A DNA stretch of 64,000 bases, taken from the NCBI RefSeq assembly GCF_000940805.1, contig NZ_CP007142.1, positions 3,510,593 to 3,574,592 of the forward strand, given 5' to 3'. Each line of letters opens with the position of its first letter. The stretch's first letter is position 1. The DNA comes from Gynuella sunshinyii YC6258 (GTDB lineage Bacteria; Pseudomonadota; Gammaproteobacteria; Pseudomonadales; Natronospirillaceae). Made by a program: the position numbers and the translations under genes. Positions 45,273 to 56,200 of this stretch are shown here, piece by piece. Below the pieces are notes generated by a model. That model had not been told where the DNA came from, did no database searches, and saw only the letters and a program-made list of their open reading frames with translations.

Positions 45273-46277
45273 ATGACGGAAAGTGATGTGATCGTAGTGG
45301 AGTCGGAACAGTTTGCAGGACATTTGCCTTTTTTGGTAAGGCCGGACAATAACCTGCTATGGCAAAACTGCCTGGACCGGCTGCATGCCATCATTCATGA
45401 AAACCTCGAAAAATATGGTGGTATTTTGCTCCGTGGTTTTCAGGTGGATGGCGAAGCGGATTTCCAGGCATTTGCGCAATCCTTCGGTTATGAGCTGTTG
45501 AACTACGATTATGCTTCCACCCCGAGAGCGGAAGTCAGAACCGGGGTGTATACCTCCACAGAATATCCTGCTCATCAGATTATTCCACTGCACAATGAGC
45601 AGGCCTATACCCGCAGCTGGCCAATGAAAATCTGGTTTCATTGCATTACCGCTTCAGAGCAGGGCGGTGAAACCCCCATCGTTGACAGCCGTCAGGTATA
45701 TCAGTCCATTGATCCGGTCATTCGCCGGAAATTTATCGATAATGGCCTGTTATATGTTCGTAACTACGGTAACGGACTTGACCTGCCATGGCAGAAAGCC
45801 TTCAGCACTGATGACCCTGCAGCGGTGGAAAATTTTTGCCAAGCTAATCATATTGAGTTCGAGTGGAAAGATGATGGCGAGCTGAGAACGCGTCAGCGTT
45901 GTCAGGCGGTGGCAGTGCATCCGCGCACCGGCGAAACGGTCTGGTTCAATCAGGCGCATTTGTTTCATGTCTCCAATCTGCAACCTCATGTCCGTGAAAC
46001 CCTGCTGTCCATTGTTGAAGAAGCTGATTTGCCGCGTAATGTCTATTACGGCGATGGTTCTGCCATCGATGAAGCCGATCTGGATCACGTGCGTGAAGTG
46101 CTTCAGCGTCATCAGGTCAGTTTTCCGTGGCAGCCCGGCGATATTCTGATGCTTGATAATATGCTCGTAGCCCATGGTCGTAATCGCTTTCAGGGTGAAC
46201 GGAAAATTGTCGTGGCAATGGCTGAACCGGTCGTGGATGGTGTGCTGGTACAGGAGTCGAATCATGTCTCTGCATAA
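45273..46277 (+). CDS. SyrP-type TauD-family dioxygenase, likely aspartyl beta-hydroxylase
   Basis: The 334-aa non-haem iron, 2-oxoglutarate oxygenase uses an HxE motif in IPLHNEQAYTRSWP (His 107, Glu 109) and a distal His in MLVAHGRNRFQGERKIV (His 301). HxE instead of HxD is typical of SyrP and the aspartate hydroxylases of siderophore clusters, which act on the carrier-bound amino acid. The downstream NRPS has an A domain predicted for Asp, so the product would be beta-hydroxyaspartate, an iron ligand. The gene leads the NRPS operon behind GGCGGAG, and its end overlaps the acyl ligase gene by 14 bases. Confidence 0.88.
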   Translation: MTESDVIVVESEQFAGHLPFLVRPDNNLLWQNCLDRLHAIIHENLEKYGGILLRGFQVDGEADFQAFAQSFGYELLNYDYASTPRAEVRTGVYTSTEYPAHQIIPLHNEQAYTRSWPMKIWFHCITASEQGGETPIVDSRQVYQSIDPVIRRKFIDNGLLYVRNYGNGLDLPWQKAFSTDDPAAVENFCQANHIEFEWKDDGELRTRQRCQAVAVHPRTGETVWFNQAHLFHVSNLQPHVRETLLSIVEEADLPRNVYYGDGSAIDEADLDHVREVLQRHQVSFPWQPGDILMLDNMLVAHGRNRFQGERKIVVAMAEPVVDGVLVQESNHVSA

Positions 46278-48270
46278 TCCGCTGGATTGGATCGCGCTGT
46301 TACAGCAGCAGGCAGAACAGTATCACGACAAAGTCTGTTTTGAATATTCTGCCAACGGCGAGAGCGTTACCGACAGTATCACATTTGTCCAGCTTGACCA
46401 GCGTGCCCGAGCCCTCGCAGTACAGTTGGGCAGCCAGCTCAATACCGGTGAGCGGGCCATTCTCATGATGCCGAACAGCATCGAATATATCGTCGGTTTT
46501 TTCGCCTGTGTGTACGCCGGTATCATTGCTGTGACTGCTTATCCACCTCAATCCCGGCGGCGCGACTGGGGCCGTCTCAGTGCCATTGCCCGTGATTGTC
46601 AGGCCAGTCAGATTATTTGCCTGGATCAGCATATGGGTACGGTTGAGGAATGGTTATCGTCAGAATCATTAACCTGCGGGATAACCACCGTGCCAGCGCA
46701 GGCCGATATGGCGGCTGTGAACGACTGGCATCGGCCGGCGGTGCAGGGCGATGATCTGGTGTTCCTGCAATACAGCTCTGGTTCCACAGGGATGCCAAAA
46801 GGGGTGATGTTGTCCCATGCCAATCTGCTGGCCAATAGTCGGCTGATTCAACAGCGGCTGCAGTTTTCAGCACAGCGGAGCTGCGTGTCATGGCTGCCCA
46901 TGTACCACGATATGGGATTTGTCGGCTATGTTTTGACGCCACTATTGAGCGGATCCACTGTCCGTCTGCTACCGCCACCGCTGGTGGTGCAAAGTCCGTA
47001 TTTATGGCTGAAAGCCATTTCTGATTGTCGTGCAGCTATTAGTGGTGGTCCTAACTTTATCTTTGATCATTGTGCGAGTCGCATCACTCAGACCCAGTTG
47101 GCATCCCTGGATCTGTCCTGCTGGAAAATCATTCCCAATGGTGCGGAACCGATTCTGGCCGCTACCTTGCAACGGTTTGAACAGACATTTGCCGGCACCG
47201 GACTGGCACCGGAAGCAATGAAGCCGAGTTACGGTATGGCTGAGGCCTGCCTGTTTGTCACTACTACGCCCATTGGCGAGTGTTATCGTTTATGTCCGGG
47301 TGATGCCGTTCAATGGGTCAGTTCCGGCCAACTGCATGAAGCACTCGATATCCGTATTGTCGACCCCGAAACTCTGGAGCTTCAACCGGAAGGTGGGAGT
47401 GGTGAGATCTGTTTTCGGGGCGAGAGTGTCAGCCGTGGATATTGGGCCAGAGATGAACTGAACCAGCAGGTTTTCAATCAGACCATTGCCGCTGAACCGG
47501 GTTATTTCCGGACCGGTGATCTGGGCTTTATTCGCGATGGTTACCTGTACGTCAGTGGTCGTCTGAAAGAGATGTTAATCGTGCGCGGCAACAATTATTT
47601 CCCGCAGGATATAGAAGCGACGGTGCAGGCAGTGGATCACGATCTGACTGATCACGGTGGTGCCGTATTTGCCGTCAATCAGGCTGGCCAGCCGGAACAG
47701 CTGGTGCTGGTACAGGAGCTGAGTCGTCAGGGCAGTCGCCGTGATGACCTCGAACAACTGATTTATCGTATCCGTCAGACGGTCACCGAAACCCATGATA
47801 TCAGCCTGTCTGCAGTGGTGTTGATTTCTCCGGCATCGCTGGCAAAAACCACCTCCGGAAAAATTCAGCGGCTCCGCTGTCGGGAGTTGTTTTTGGCCGC
47901 CGAACTGAAAGTCATCCATCAATGGCAGGCCTCGGCTTATAGTGAAGATGAACCCACGGTGGTGCTTCCATCACTGATGGCTCCGGTGACTGCCAGCGCT
48001 ATTGAAACGTGGATCTGTCATTGGGCTGCACAGCAGACAAAACTGCCGCTGAACAGTATTGATGCTACCCAACCGCTGTCTGCCAGCGGGCTGGATTCAG
48101 TGGATGCCATGACTCTGAATGATGCCCTGAGTCAGGCCTTACAGCAGGAGATTGACCCCGAGCTGATCTGGCAAAGCGATACCATCAGCGCACTCGCCCA
48201 AGGGGTAGTGGCTGCAATGGGTCAGCCAGGGCCGGACAGTTCCGAGACCATGATTGAGGGGGAAATCTGA
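46264..48270 (+). CDS. Fatty acyl-AMP ligase with C-terminal carrier domain
   Basis: A longer frame exists, but ATG 46264 (MSLHNPLDWIALLQQQAEQY) gives 668 aa with the start inside the oxygenase gene, a coupled arrangement. FAAL features: SSGSTGMPKGVMLSH near residue 173, LPMYHDMGFVGYVLTPLLSG, PSYGMAEACLFVTT, and RTGDLGFIRDG. It should activate a fatty acid as acyl-AMP and load it on its own carrier domain near residues 575-655 (ASGLDSVDAMTL, Ser 608). It thus starts a lipopeptide. Its stop and the next start overlap by one base (TGATG). Confidence 0.92.
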   Translation: MSLHNPLDWIALLQQQAEQYHDKVCFEYSANGESVTDSITFVQLDQRARALAVQLGSQLNTGERAILMMPNSIEYIVGFFACVYAGIIAVTAYPPQSRRRDWGRLSAIARDCQASQIICLDQHMGTVEEWLSSESLTCGITTVPAQADMAAVNDWHRPAVQGDDLVFLQYSSGSTGMPKGVMLSHANLLANSRLIQQRLQFSAQRSCVSWLPMYHDMGFVGYVLTPLLSGSTVRLLPPPLVVQSPYLWLKAISDCRAAISGGPNFIFDHCASRITQTQLASLDLSCWKIIPNGAEPILAATLQRFEQTFAGTGLAPEAMKPSYGMAEACLFVTTTPIGECYRLCPGDAVQWVSSGQLHEALDIRIVDPETLELQPEGGSGEICFRGESVSRGYWARDELNQQVFNQTIAAEPGYFRTGDLGFIRDGYLYVSGRLKEMLIVRGNNYFPQDIEATVQAVDHDLTDHGGAVFAVNQAGQPEQLVLVQELSRQGSRRDDLEQLIYRIRQTVTETHDISLSAVVLISPASLAKTTSGKIQRLRCRELFLAAELKVIHQWQASAYSEDEPTVVLPSLMAPVTASAIETWICHWAAQQTKLPLNSIDATQPLSASGLDSVDAMTLNDALSQALQQEIDPELIWQSDTISALAQGVVAAMGQPGPDSSETMIEGEI

Positions 48271-51200
48271 TGCTGACCTCGCTGATCAATCGTTGTCGCC
48301 GGCTGAATATCCGTTTGTGGGTGGAGCAACAGAGTTTGCGTTTTCAGGCACCCAAACATGCCATGGATGACACCCTGCTGGCGGAGATCCGCACCCATAA
48401 AACAGCATTGATCGACTATCTGCAACGGCACCCGGAGACATTCGAGGTGCGTGCCCTGAGTGCCAATGAACGGTCCTTGTGGTTTTTGTATCGCCTGAAT
48501 CCCGGTAGTAACGCTTACAACATGGCCTACGCCATTAAACTGAAATCTCATGTACAGCCAGATGCCGTTGCCAGTGCCTTTGAATTGTTGATGCAGCGTT
48601 ATCCTGTTTTGTGCCGCGCCTATGTCGAACAGGATGGCGAAGTGGTGCAGCAAGCTGGTCCTGCTTACCGGCCTCAATTGCAGATTCACCGGGTCAAAGG
48701 ACTGCCCGAGCAGGATATTCAGCAGTTGCTGGCAGACCTGGCCGATCAGCCTTTCCGGCTGGAAGTGGGGGATATCTGTCGCGCGCATTTGTTGCAACAT
48801 CAGCACGCGAATGGACACGAATGCTACCTGTTGCTGATGGCGCATCACATCGCTGCGGATTTTATGTCTTTCGAACGCATCCGGCATGAATGGTTAACCG
48901 CCATACAAACCGGACAATTACCGTCATCAGCGTCGGATTACCGTTATCAGGACTGGTTGGCAGAACAGGAAATCGCATTGCGCCACGCTGAGCCCCAACG
49001 ACAGTTCTGGTTGCAGACTCTGGCTGATGTGCCCCAGCTGCAATTGCCGGTGGACCAGCCGGCCACCGCCCGTACGGGGCAGTCCGGTGGGGAACTGCGT
49101 TTTGCTCTGTCTGAGGCCGATTCCGAACGTCTGCGGCAGCATTGTCGCAGCCTAGGTGTGACCCCGTATGTGTGGTGGCTGGCAGCCTTTCAGTGGTTAC
49201 TTGGCCGGTTGTCAGGGCAGTCTCGGTTTGTCATCGGTACCCCGGGATCGGGACGGCTGAAACCCGCTCATCAAACCCTGGTGGGCTATCTGGTGAATCC
49301 GCTGGTGTTGCATTGTCAGCTTGATAAATCGCTGGTGTTTGCCGATTGGGTGGCGCAGGTCAGAGATCAGGTCAAGGCCACCTTGCAGCATCAGAGTTAT
49401 CCGTTTGCGCAGTTGCTGGAACAGCTTGATCTGCCACGACAGGCCGGGCGCAGCCCGGTGTTTCAGCACATGTTCACCCTCAACAGCGAACGCCCGGAAC
49501 CCTTGAAAGAGGCTCTGATTGAACAGGAAATCATGGCCGGACAGCGCGGTGCCGCCCATGAACTCAATCTGGTGATCGTCGATAACCGTCGCGCATTTAC
49601 TGGTCAGTGGCGTTACAACCGGGAAATTTTCACGGCGGAAAAAGTCGCCACCATCGCGGCGATGATGAATACCGTGGTGCAGCAACTGCTGCACGATCCG
49701 CAGTTGACTCTGCCGCAGCTGACCCTGACCACCGCGCAACAACGCTCGGAGTTACAGGGTGAGCGCTTATCCGTCAGCCATGACAGTGCCTTGCAGGCCT
49801 GGTTGAGCCAGTGTCAGCAGCGGGGAGATCAAACCGCCCTCGCCATGGCCGGCGAACAGCTGAGTTACGCCGATATGCTGGGTCGGGTGGACGAGTTTGC
49901 CGCTCGGCTGACGGCCCTGGGAGTACAGAGTGGTGACCGGGTTGGTATCTGGTTGAATCGGGATATGGCCCAGATTGTCTGGATGTTCGCCTGCTGGCGG
50001 CTTGGAGCCGCTTATGTGGCCCTGGACGCCGGTTGGCCGGAGGCGCGACTGGCGTTTATCGGTCAGGACGCCGGACTGCGACTGATGATCGGCAACGGTA
50101 TAGAACCGGATTGGTTGCCGCAGGGTACGCGCTGGTTGAACGTCGATCAGACTGACGAATATCCGCCGGCACCCTGGCAACCAGCCTCGCCGGCAGCTGA
50201 GCGGCCGGCTTATCTGATTTACACCTCCGGTTCCACCGGTCAGCCCAAAGCCGTGGTGATCAGTCATGGCAATCTGATTCATTATGCCGAGGCGGTGATG
50301 CAGCGCCTGCAACTGCCGGCTGCAGCCAGCCTCACGGCACTCGCCGGCAACGGCGCCGATCTTGGCTATACCGCGGTGTTTGGCGCACTATTGACCGGGC
50401 GCACTCTGCGGCTGCTCGATGAGGATCTGGCCCACGACGCCGATGCCCTGGCGGAGCATCTGCAACAATATCCGGTGGACTGTCTGAAAATCGTGCCATC
50501 GCATCTTGGGGGTCTGTTGGCGGCCACCGAAAACAACGCGCTGTTGCCCCGGCATACCCTGATTTGTGGCGGTGAAGCGCTGTCGCCGGCACTGCTGACG
50601 CAGCTGCGTGAACGCCAGCCGGCACTGCGCATCGTCAACCATTACGGTCCGACCGAAACCACCGTCGGTGTGCTGGCCGATGCCATCGAAGGTGATGGCA
50701 CGATCAGCCTGGGGCGGCCGCTGGCCAATGTCCGGGTGCGGGTGGTGGACGACTGTCTGCATCCCGTCGCCGAGGGATTTCCAGGCGAGCTGTTGATTGC
50801 CGGGCCGACGGTATCGAGGGAAGGATACTGGCAGCAACCGGAACTGACGGCGCAGCGGTTTATCGATGATGCCGGGCGCTGGTACCGTAGCGGCGATAAG
50901 GTGGTGATGGAAAACGGCCGGCTGCGGTTTATCGGCCGGATGGATTTTCAGGTCAAAATTCGCGGCTTCCGGGTCGAGCCGGGTGAGGTGAGTGCCTGGT
51001 TGCAGCAGCATATTACCGATGCCTGGGTACTGAACCGGGCCGATGAGCGCGGTCAGAACCGGCTGGTGGCCTACCTGCGCACAGATGCCGACACCGCGCG
51101 TCGGGTCTGGCGCGAGATGCGGTCGCAACTGCCGGATTATCTGGTGCCGGCGCGCTGGCTGTTGATCGATTCCATACCATTATTGGCCAACGGCAAAGTG

Positions 51201-53243
51201 AACCAACAGGCACTGCCGGACCCGGATCAGCCGGGCGACGCGGTGAGTGTAACCCTCGACGGACCGCTGCCCGGTGAAACCGGTGATCTGCCTACAGCCT
51301 TGAGCGGGGTTGAAACAGCCCTGAGCGGAGTTGAAACAGCCCTGAGCGATACCGAGACAACCCTGCTGGCAATCTGGCGAACGCTGCTAAACCGTCCGCA
51401 GCTTGGTATTCATGATAACTTTTTTGCCCATGGCGGCGATTCCATTCTGGGTTTGCAGATTATTGCCAAAGCCCGTCAGGCCGGTATCAAACTGACACCC
51501 AAAGCCATTTTTGAACACCAGACCGTTGCCGCACTGGCGCAGGTGGCGCAGTTGGCAGAGCAGCCGGCTAATCCGATGGAGCAGGCGCTGCTGACCATTG
51601 CCCGCGAGGTACTGAACCAGCCTGATCTGCGCGCCACCGACAACTTCTTTCAGGTGGGTGGGGATTCCATTCTCAGCCTGCAAATCATCGCCAAAGCCCG
51701 ACAGGCAGGCATCAAACTGACCCCGAAGGCGATTTTTGAACACCAGACCATGGCCGCTCTGGCCACCGTGGCGGAACCGCTAAGCCAGGCCGCGTCCGCT
51801 GCGAAAACCTCAACCACCGCTAAAGAGCCCTCAGCCACCAAAAAAGAGCCCTCGCGGCGGTTTGCCCTGACGCCGATTCAGCAATGGTTTTTTGATCAGT
51901 CGCAACCGCAACCGCACCATTGGCATCAATCCCTGTGGCTGCAATGTGCCGAAACCATCGATTGCGCCCGCCTGCGACAGGCACTGGCAACCGTGGTGCA
52001 GCGTCATGCCGCACTGCGACTCAGCTTTGAACACGACGGCCAGCAATGGTGGCAACGCTACCAGCCCTGGCAAGCGGAGTGGCAGACCCGCCTGGTAGTG
52101 GAAGATTCACGCCAGCCCGATGCCACGGTATTGAGCGAATGGCAGAGTGATTTTCAGCTGTCGCAGGCACCGCTGATCCGGCTGGTGTATTTTCCTGCCA
52201 CCCGGCAGCTGCTGGCCTGCGCCCATCACCTGATTATCGATGCAGTCTCGTGGCAGATCGTCCTCGACGAACTGCAACACCTGTATCGGGGCCAGGAGCA
52301 ATCGGCGCTGGCACCGGTGACCACCGGGTTTGCGCAGTGGCAGCAGATCCTGCAAACCGCTGCCACTCAATTGCCTGAATCCAGCCAACGTTACTGGTCG
52401 CAACAGTCGCAGAACGCAACGGATTTGCTGCCCACGGACGCCAGCGTGACTGACTCCAGCACCAATACCTATGCCACCAGCCGGCACTGTCTGGTGCATC
52501 TTGATGCCGCGTGGACCCGGCAGTTGCTGGGGGATGCGCATCGGGCCTATCGCACTCAGGTGCCGGAGCTGCTGCTGACCGCGCTGGTCGGGGTGCTCGG
52601 TGACTGGTTGCGCAGCGATCAGGTGGTGATCGAACTCGAAGGCCACGGCCGCGAAACAAGCGATGCAGAGATTGATCTGTCGCGCTCAGTGGGCTGGTTC
52701 ACCAGCCGTTATCCACAGGCGTTTACGGTCTCGGACGATGCCGACACCGCGCTGATCAGCGTCAAGGAGACCTTGCGACGGGTTCCTGGCAACGGTCTCG
52801 ATTACGGTCTCTGGCGCTATCTCGCTGCGACTCAGGATCCTGATTCCGCCTGGCCGCAGTCGTCACTGGTGACCTTCAACTATCTGGGACGCGAACCAGT
52901 GGCGGCAGCCGATAGTCTGTGGCAGCTGGCGCAGTTATGGTGCCCCGGTATGCGCGCGCCGCAAAACCGGCGTTCCCATCTGCTCGATATCAATGCCCTG
53001 ATCGTCGAAGGCTGTCTTCAGGTCGACTGGTGCTATCCCGGTCAGGATTCGGTTTTTGCTGACACCCCGGCGCTGGCGCAACGGTTTATCGAGCGTCTTC
53101 AGGATCTCCTTGATCATTGCCTGAACGACCAGAACGGCCGCGCCACCGCCATTGATTTCCCCGATGCCGGCATCGACGACGACGCCTTCAACGCCTTACT
53201 GGAAGAACTGCTCGCAACCCCTGTTTACGAGGTACAACCATGA
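48270..53243 (+). CDS. NRPS: TubC docking-C-A(Asp)-T-T-E
   Basis: The 1657-aa synthetase begins with a TubC-type docking domain (residues 1-55, LNIRLWVEQQSLRFQAPKHA). The condensation domain has LMAHHIAADFMSF (His 192, 193), fitting transfer of the acyl chain. The A domain (about 505-1010; IYTSGSTGQPKAVVISHG) gives by eye the specificity residues D-L-T-K-I-G-H-V-G-K, near the known Asp code DLTKVGHIGK. Two carrier domains follow (Ser 1058 and Ser 1133, both GGDSIL) and then an epimerisation domain (from about 1197; HHLIIDAVSWQIVLDE, TFNYLGREP). It should supply acyl-D-(beta-hydroxy)Asp. The start of the next NRPS overlaps by four bases. Confidence 0.92.
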   Translation: MLTSLINRCRRLNIRLWVEQQSLRFQAPKHAMDDTLLAEIRTHKTALIDYLQRHPETFEVRALSANERSLWFLYRLNPGSNAYNMAYAIKLKSHVQPDAVASAFELLMQRYPVLCRAYVEQDGEVVQQAGPAYRPQLQIHRVKGLPEQDIQQLLADLADQPFRLEVGDICRAHLLQHQHANGHECYLLLMAHHIAADFMSFERIRHEWLTAIQTGQLPSSASDYRYQDWLAEQEIALRHAEPQRQFWLQTLADVPQLQLPVDQPATARTGQSGGELRFALSEADSERLRQHCRSLGVTPYVWWLAAFQWLLGRLSGQSRFVIGTPGSGRLKPAHQTLVGYLVNPLVLHCQLDKSLVFADWVAQVRDQVKATLQHQSYPFAQLLEQLDLPRQAGRSPVFQHMFTLNSERPEPLKEALIEQEIMAGQRGAAHELNLVIVDNRRAFTGQWRYNREIFTAEKVATIAAMMNTVVQQLLHDPQLTLPQLTLTTAQQRSELQGERLSVSHDSALQAWLSQCQQRGDQTALAMAGEQLSYADMLGRVDEFAARLTALGVQSGDRVGIWLNRDMAQIVWMFACWRLGAAYVALDAGWPEARLAFIGQDAGLRLMIGNGIEPDWLPQGTRWLNVDQTDEYPPAPWQPASPAAERPAYLIYTSGSTGQPKAVVISHGNLIHYAEAVMQRLQLPAAASLTALAGNGADLGYTAVFGALLTGRTLRLLDEDLAHDADALAEHLQQYPVDCLKIVPSHLGGLLAATENNALLPRHTLICGGEALSPALLTQLRERQPALRIVNHYGPTETTVGVLADAIEGDGTISLGRPLANVRVRVVDDCLHPVAEGFPGELLIAGPTVSREGYWQQPELTAQRFIDDAGRWYRSGDKVVMENGRLRFIGRMDFQVKIRGFRVEPGEVSAWLQQHITDAWVLNRADERGQNRLVAYLRTDADTARRVWREMRSQLPDYLVPARWLLIDSIPLLANGKVNQQALPDPDQPGDAVSVTLDGPLPGETGDLPTALSGVETALSGVETALSDTETTLLAIWRTLLNRPQLGIHDNFFAHGGDSILGLQIIAKARQAGIKLTPKAIFEHQTVAALAQVAQLAEQPANPMEQALLTIAREVLNQPDLRATDNFFQVGGDSILSLQIIAKARQAGIKLTPKAIFEHQTMAALATVAEPLSQAASAAKTSTTAKEPSATKKEPSRRFALTPIQQWFFDQSQPQPHHWHQSLWLQCAETIDCARLRQALATVVQRHAALRLSFEHDGQQWWQRYQPWQAEWQTRLVVEDSRQPDATVLSEWQSDFQLSQAPLIRLVYFPATRQLLACAHHLIIDAVSWQIVLDELQHLYRGQEQSALAPVTTGFAQWQQILQTAATQLPESSQRYWSQQSQNATDLLPTDASVTDSSTNTYATSRHCLVHLDAAWTRQLLGDAHRAYRTQVPELLLTALVGVLGDWLRSDQVVIELEGHGRETSDAEIDLSRSVGWFTSRYPQAFTVSDDADTALISVKETLRRVPGNGLDYGLWRYLAATQDPDSAWPQSSLVTFNYLGREPVAAADSLWQLAQLWCPGMRAPQNRRSHLLDINALIVEGCLQVDWCYPGQDSVFADTPALAQRFIERLQDLLDHCLNDQNGRATAIDFPDAGIDDDAFNALLEELLATPVYEVQP
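51300..51362 (+). repeat. Three 21-bp tandem repeats in NRPS linker
   Basis: Three units of 21 bp encode (A)LSGVETA, LSGVETA and LSDTETT in the linker just before the first carrier domain; the first two units differ by two bases. It is a slippage-type expansion that keeps the frame and lengthens the A-T linker. Confidence 0.8.
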
Positions 53244-56200
53244 ACCGCCCGATCCAATCCCCGGAAAGCCGTTTAAAGCGGGATCTGGCCAATAACATCG
53301 AAGCGGTCTATCCGCTTGCGCCCATGCAGCAGGGACTGCTGTTTCATAGTCTGATGAATCCCGGCAGCGGTATGTATCTGCTGCAATACCGCCATGTCAT
53401 GGTCATGGAGGATCTCAATCAGGACGCGTTTGATCGCGCCTGGCAGGCGGTGGTACAGCGTCATGAACTGCTGCGCACGGCGTTTGTCTGGAAGCAGCAG
53501 CAACAGCCCTTGCAGGTGGTGTTCAAACAATGCCCGCTGGCGGTTGAATGGCTCGACTGGCGGCACCTGAGCCGCATCGAACAGCAGCAACAACTGGAAA
53601 GCCTGCTGGAACAGGAGCGTCGTGAAGGTCTGCCGTTTACCCGGGCGCCACTGATGCGGGTACGGATGATCCAGCTGGCAGAGCATGAATGGCAGTTTGT
53701 CCGCAGTTATCACCATATCCTCATGGATGCCTGGTGTTTCTCCATCATCATGATGGACTTTCTCAACTATTATCGCGCCTTTTGCCGTGGCGAAACCCTG
53801 GAGCTGCCGGCTCCACGGCGTTATCGCGACTTTATTCACTGGCTGGGTCAGCAACCGGCCGACGCTCATCGTGATTTCTGGCAACAGCGGTTGCAGGGCT
53901 TCGACACGCCGACTCCCCTGGGGGTTCGGGAATCCATGGCCTACGAAGATGAAGTACCGGTACGCGATGTGGTGCAACGCTTGAGTGCCGCCCAGACCGA
54001 ACGCCTGCAACAGGCTGCCGCCAGTGCCCGCATCACCGTCAACACTCTGGCTCAGGGAGCCTGGGCCCAACTGCTGTCGCGTTACAGTGGTGAACAGGAT
54101 GTGCTGTTCGGGGTTACCGTGGCCGGCCGGCCGGCGCATCTGCCGGGGATGGAAGCCATCGTTGGCCTGTTCATCAACACCTTGCCGTTGCGCTGGCGGA
54201 TCGACTCACAACAGTCGGCGCGTGATTGGTTGCAGGCATTGCAGGCCGAAAACCTGGCTCTGCGCGATCACGAAACCAGCTCGCTGGCGGATATTCAGCA
54301 ATGGAGCGACGTGCCCAAGCAGGATCTGTTTCAGAGTCTGTTTGTGTTTGAAAACGCACCCATGGATGCCGGCCTGAAACAGGAAAATCTGGAATTCATC
54401 ATCGAACAGGCCGCCAACCGCACCCATACCAATTACCCGCTGACGGTGGTCATCATTCCCGGTCAGCAGTTGCATCTGCAATTGACCTATCAAACCACGG
54501 ATTTCAACGCCGCTGCGGTGTCCACCATGCTGGGCCATTACCAGACTCTGTTACTGGGGCTGGCCGATGCCTTATTGGCGCAAGGCAGGCAAGCGGCACC
54601 TTTGTCGGCCTTGCCCATGCTGAGCAGCACAGAACTGGCCACCCAACAGCGCTGGGGTGAAGGCGCAAGCGCTGCCACGAACGATGACTATATCGCCCTG
54701 TTTGAACAACAGGTAGCGACGGTGCCCAACCAGCTGGCGGTGCATGATCAGGATGGCGGCTTCAGTTATGACGAACTGAACCAGCGCGCCAACTGTTTGG
54801 CCCATACTCTGATGCAACAGGGCATCGGTGCCGACAGCGTGGTGGCAGTGCTGGCCGAACGCGACCGCCACCTGCTGGTGATGATACTGGCGATATTGAA
54901 AGCCGGTGCCGCCTGGTTGCCACTGGACCCCCAACATCCACCGTTAAGGCTGCAAACGGTCATTGCCCGCAGCCGCACTGCTCTGGTGCTGGCACCGGCG
55001 GCATATCAGACATTACTGACCCGGGCGCTTGAGGGAATCACAGAGTGTCCGCAGACCCTGATCTATGACGGCGACAGTACGCCAGTGCAACGCTATGAGA
55101 ATCCGGTACAGAGTGCTCAGCCGCAGCAACTGGCCTATGTCATTTTCACTTCTGGCTCCACCGGTACCCCTAAAGGGGCCATGGTCACCCGCGAGGGCAT
55201 GCTCAACAACATGCTGGGCAAGTTCGAACCGCTGCAACTGACGGCCGACGATGTCATTGCCCAGACCGCCAATCAATGTTTCGACATTTCCGTCTGGCAG
55301 CTGCTGATTGCCGGGTTGCTGGGTGCCCGGGTGGAGATTCTGCCTGACTGCATCAGCCAGGACCCGGCCAGACTGGTGCCGGCGATTAACAGCCGGGGCA
55401 TCAGCATTCTCGAACCGGTGCCGGCATTAATACAGGGCATGCTGCTGCAATCAGCCTCGGTCGATACCTTGCGCTGGATATTGCCCACGGGCGAAGCTCT
55501 GCCACCGGCGCTGGCGCGGCAATGGTGTCAGCGCTACCCGCAGATTCCGATGATGAATGCCTATGGTCCGGCGGAATGTTCCGATGACGTGGCGTTTTAT
55601 CCGATTCATGCGGCGGCGGATGCGGCTCTGGCCCACGTACCCATTGGCCGGCCAACCTTGAACAACCGGCTGTATCTGCTCAGTCCCCAGCTGCAACCGC
55701 TGCCGGTGGGGGCCATTGGTGAGCTGTACGTCGCCGGTACCGGCGTGGGGCGCGGATATCTGCATGATCCGGCCCGTACCGCTGCTGCGTTTATTCCCAA
55801 TCCCTTCAGTGATAGTGGCGAACGTCTGTACCGGACCGGCGACCTTGCGCGCTGGCTGGCAGATGGTCGGCTGCAATACGTCGGTCGAGTGGATTATCAG
55901 GTTAAAGTGCGCGGTTATCGGATCGAACTCGGAGAGATTGAATCCCGGCTGGCGCACTATCCAGAGATTCAGGAAGTGGTGGTCATGGCCACCGAAGATA
56001 CCCGGCGCGGTACGATGCTGGTGGCCTATCTCGGTATTGCTGATGAACCGGCACGTACAGCACTGGCGGGGCAGGGGAACTGGCAGGCGGTGAAAGACTT
56101 TGTCGCCGCCGGTCTGCCGGATTACATGGTGCCGACGGCTTTTGTGGCGCTGGCACAGCTACCCCGTAACCGCAATGGCAAAATTGATCGTCAGGCCCTG

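Noticed and set aside
46174-46263. 30-residue upstream extension of the acyl-AMP ligase
   Set aside because: It lies entirely inside the dioxygenase gene and does not resemble the FAAL N-terminus, which begins at 46264.
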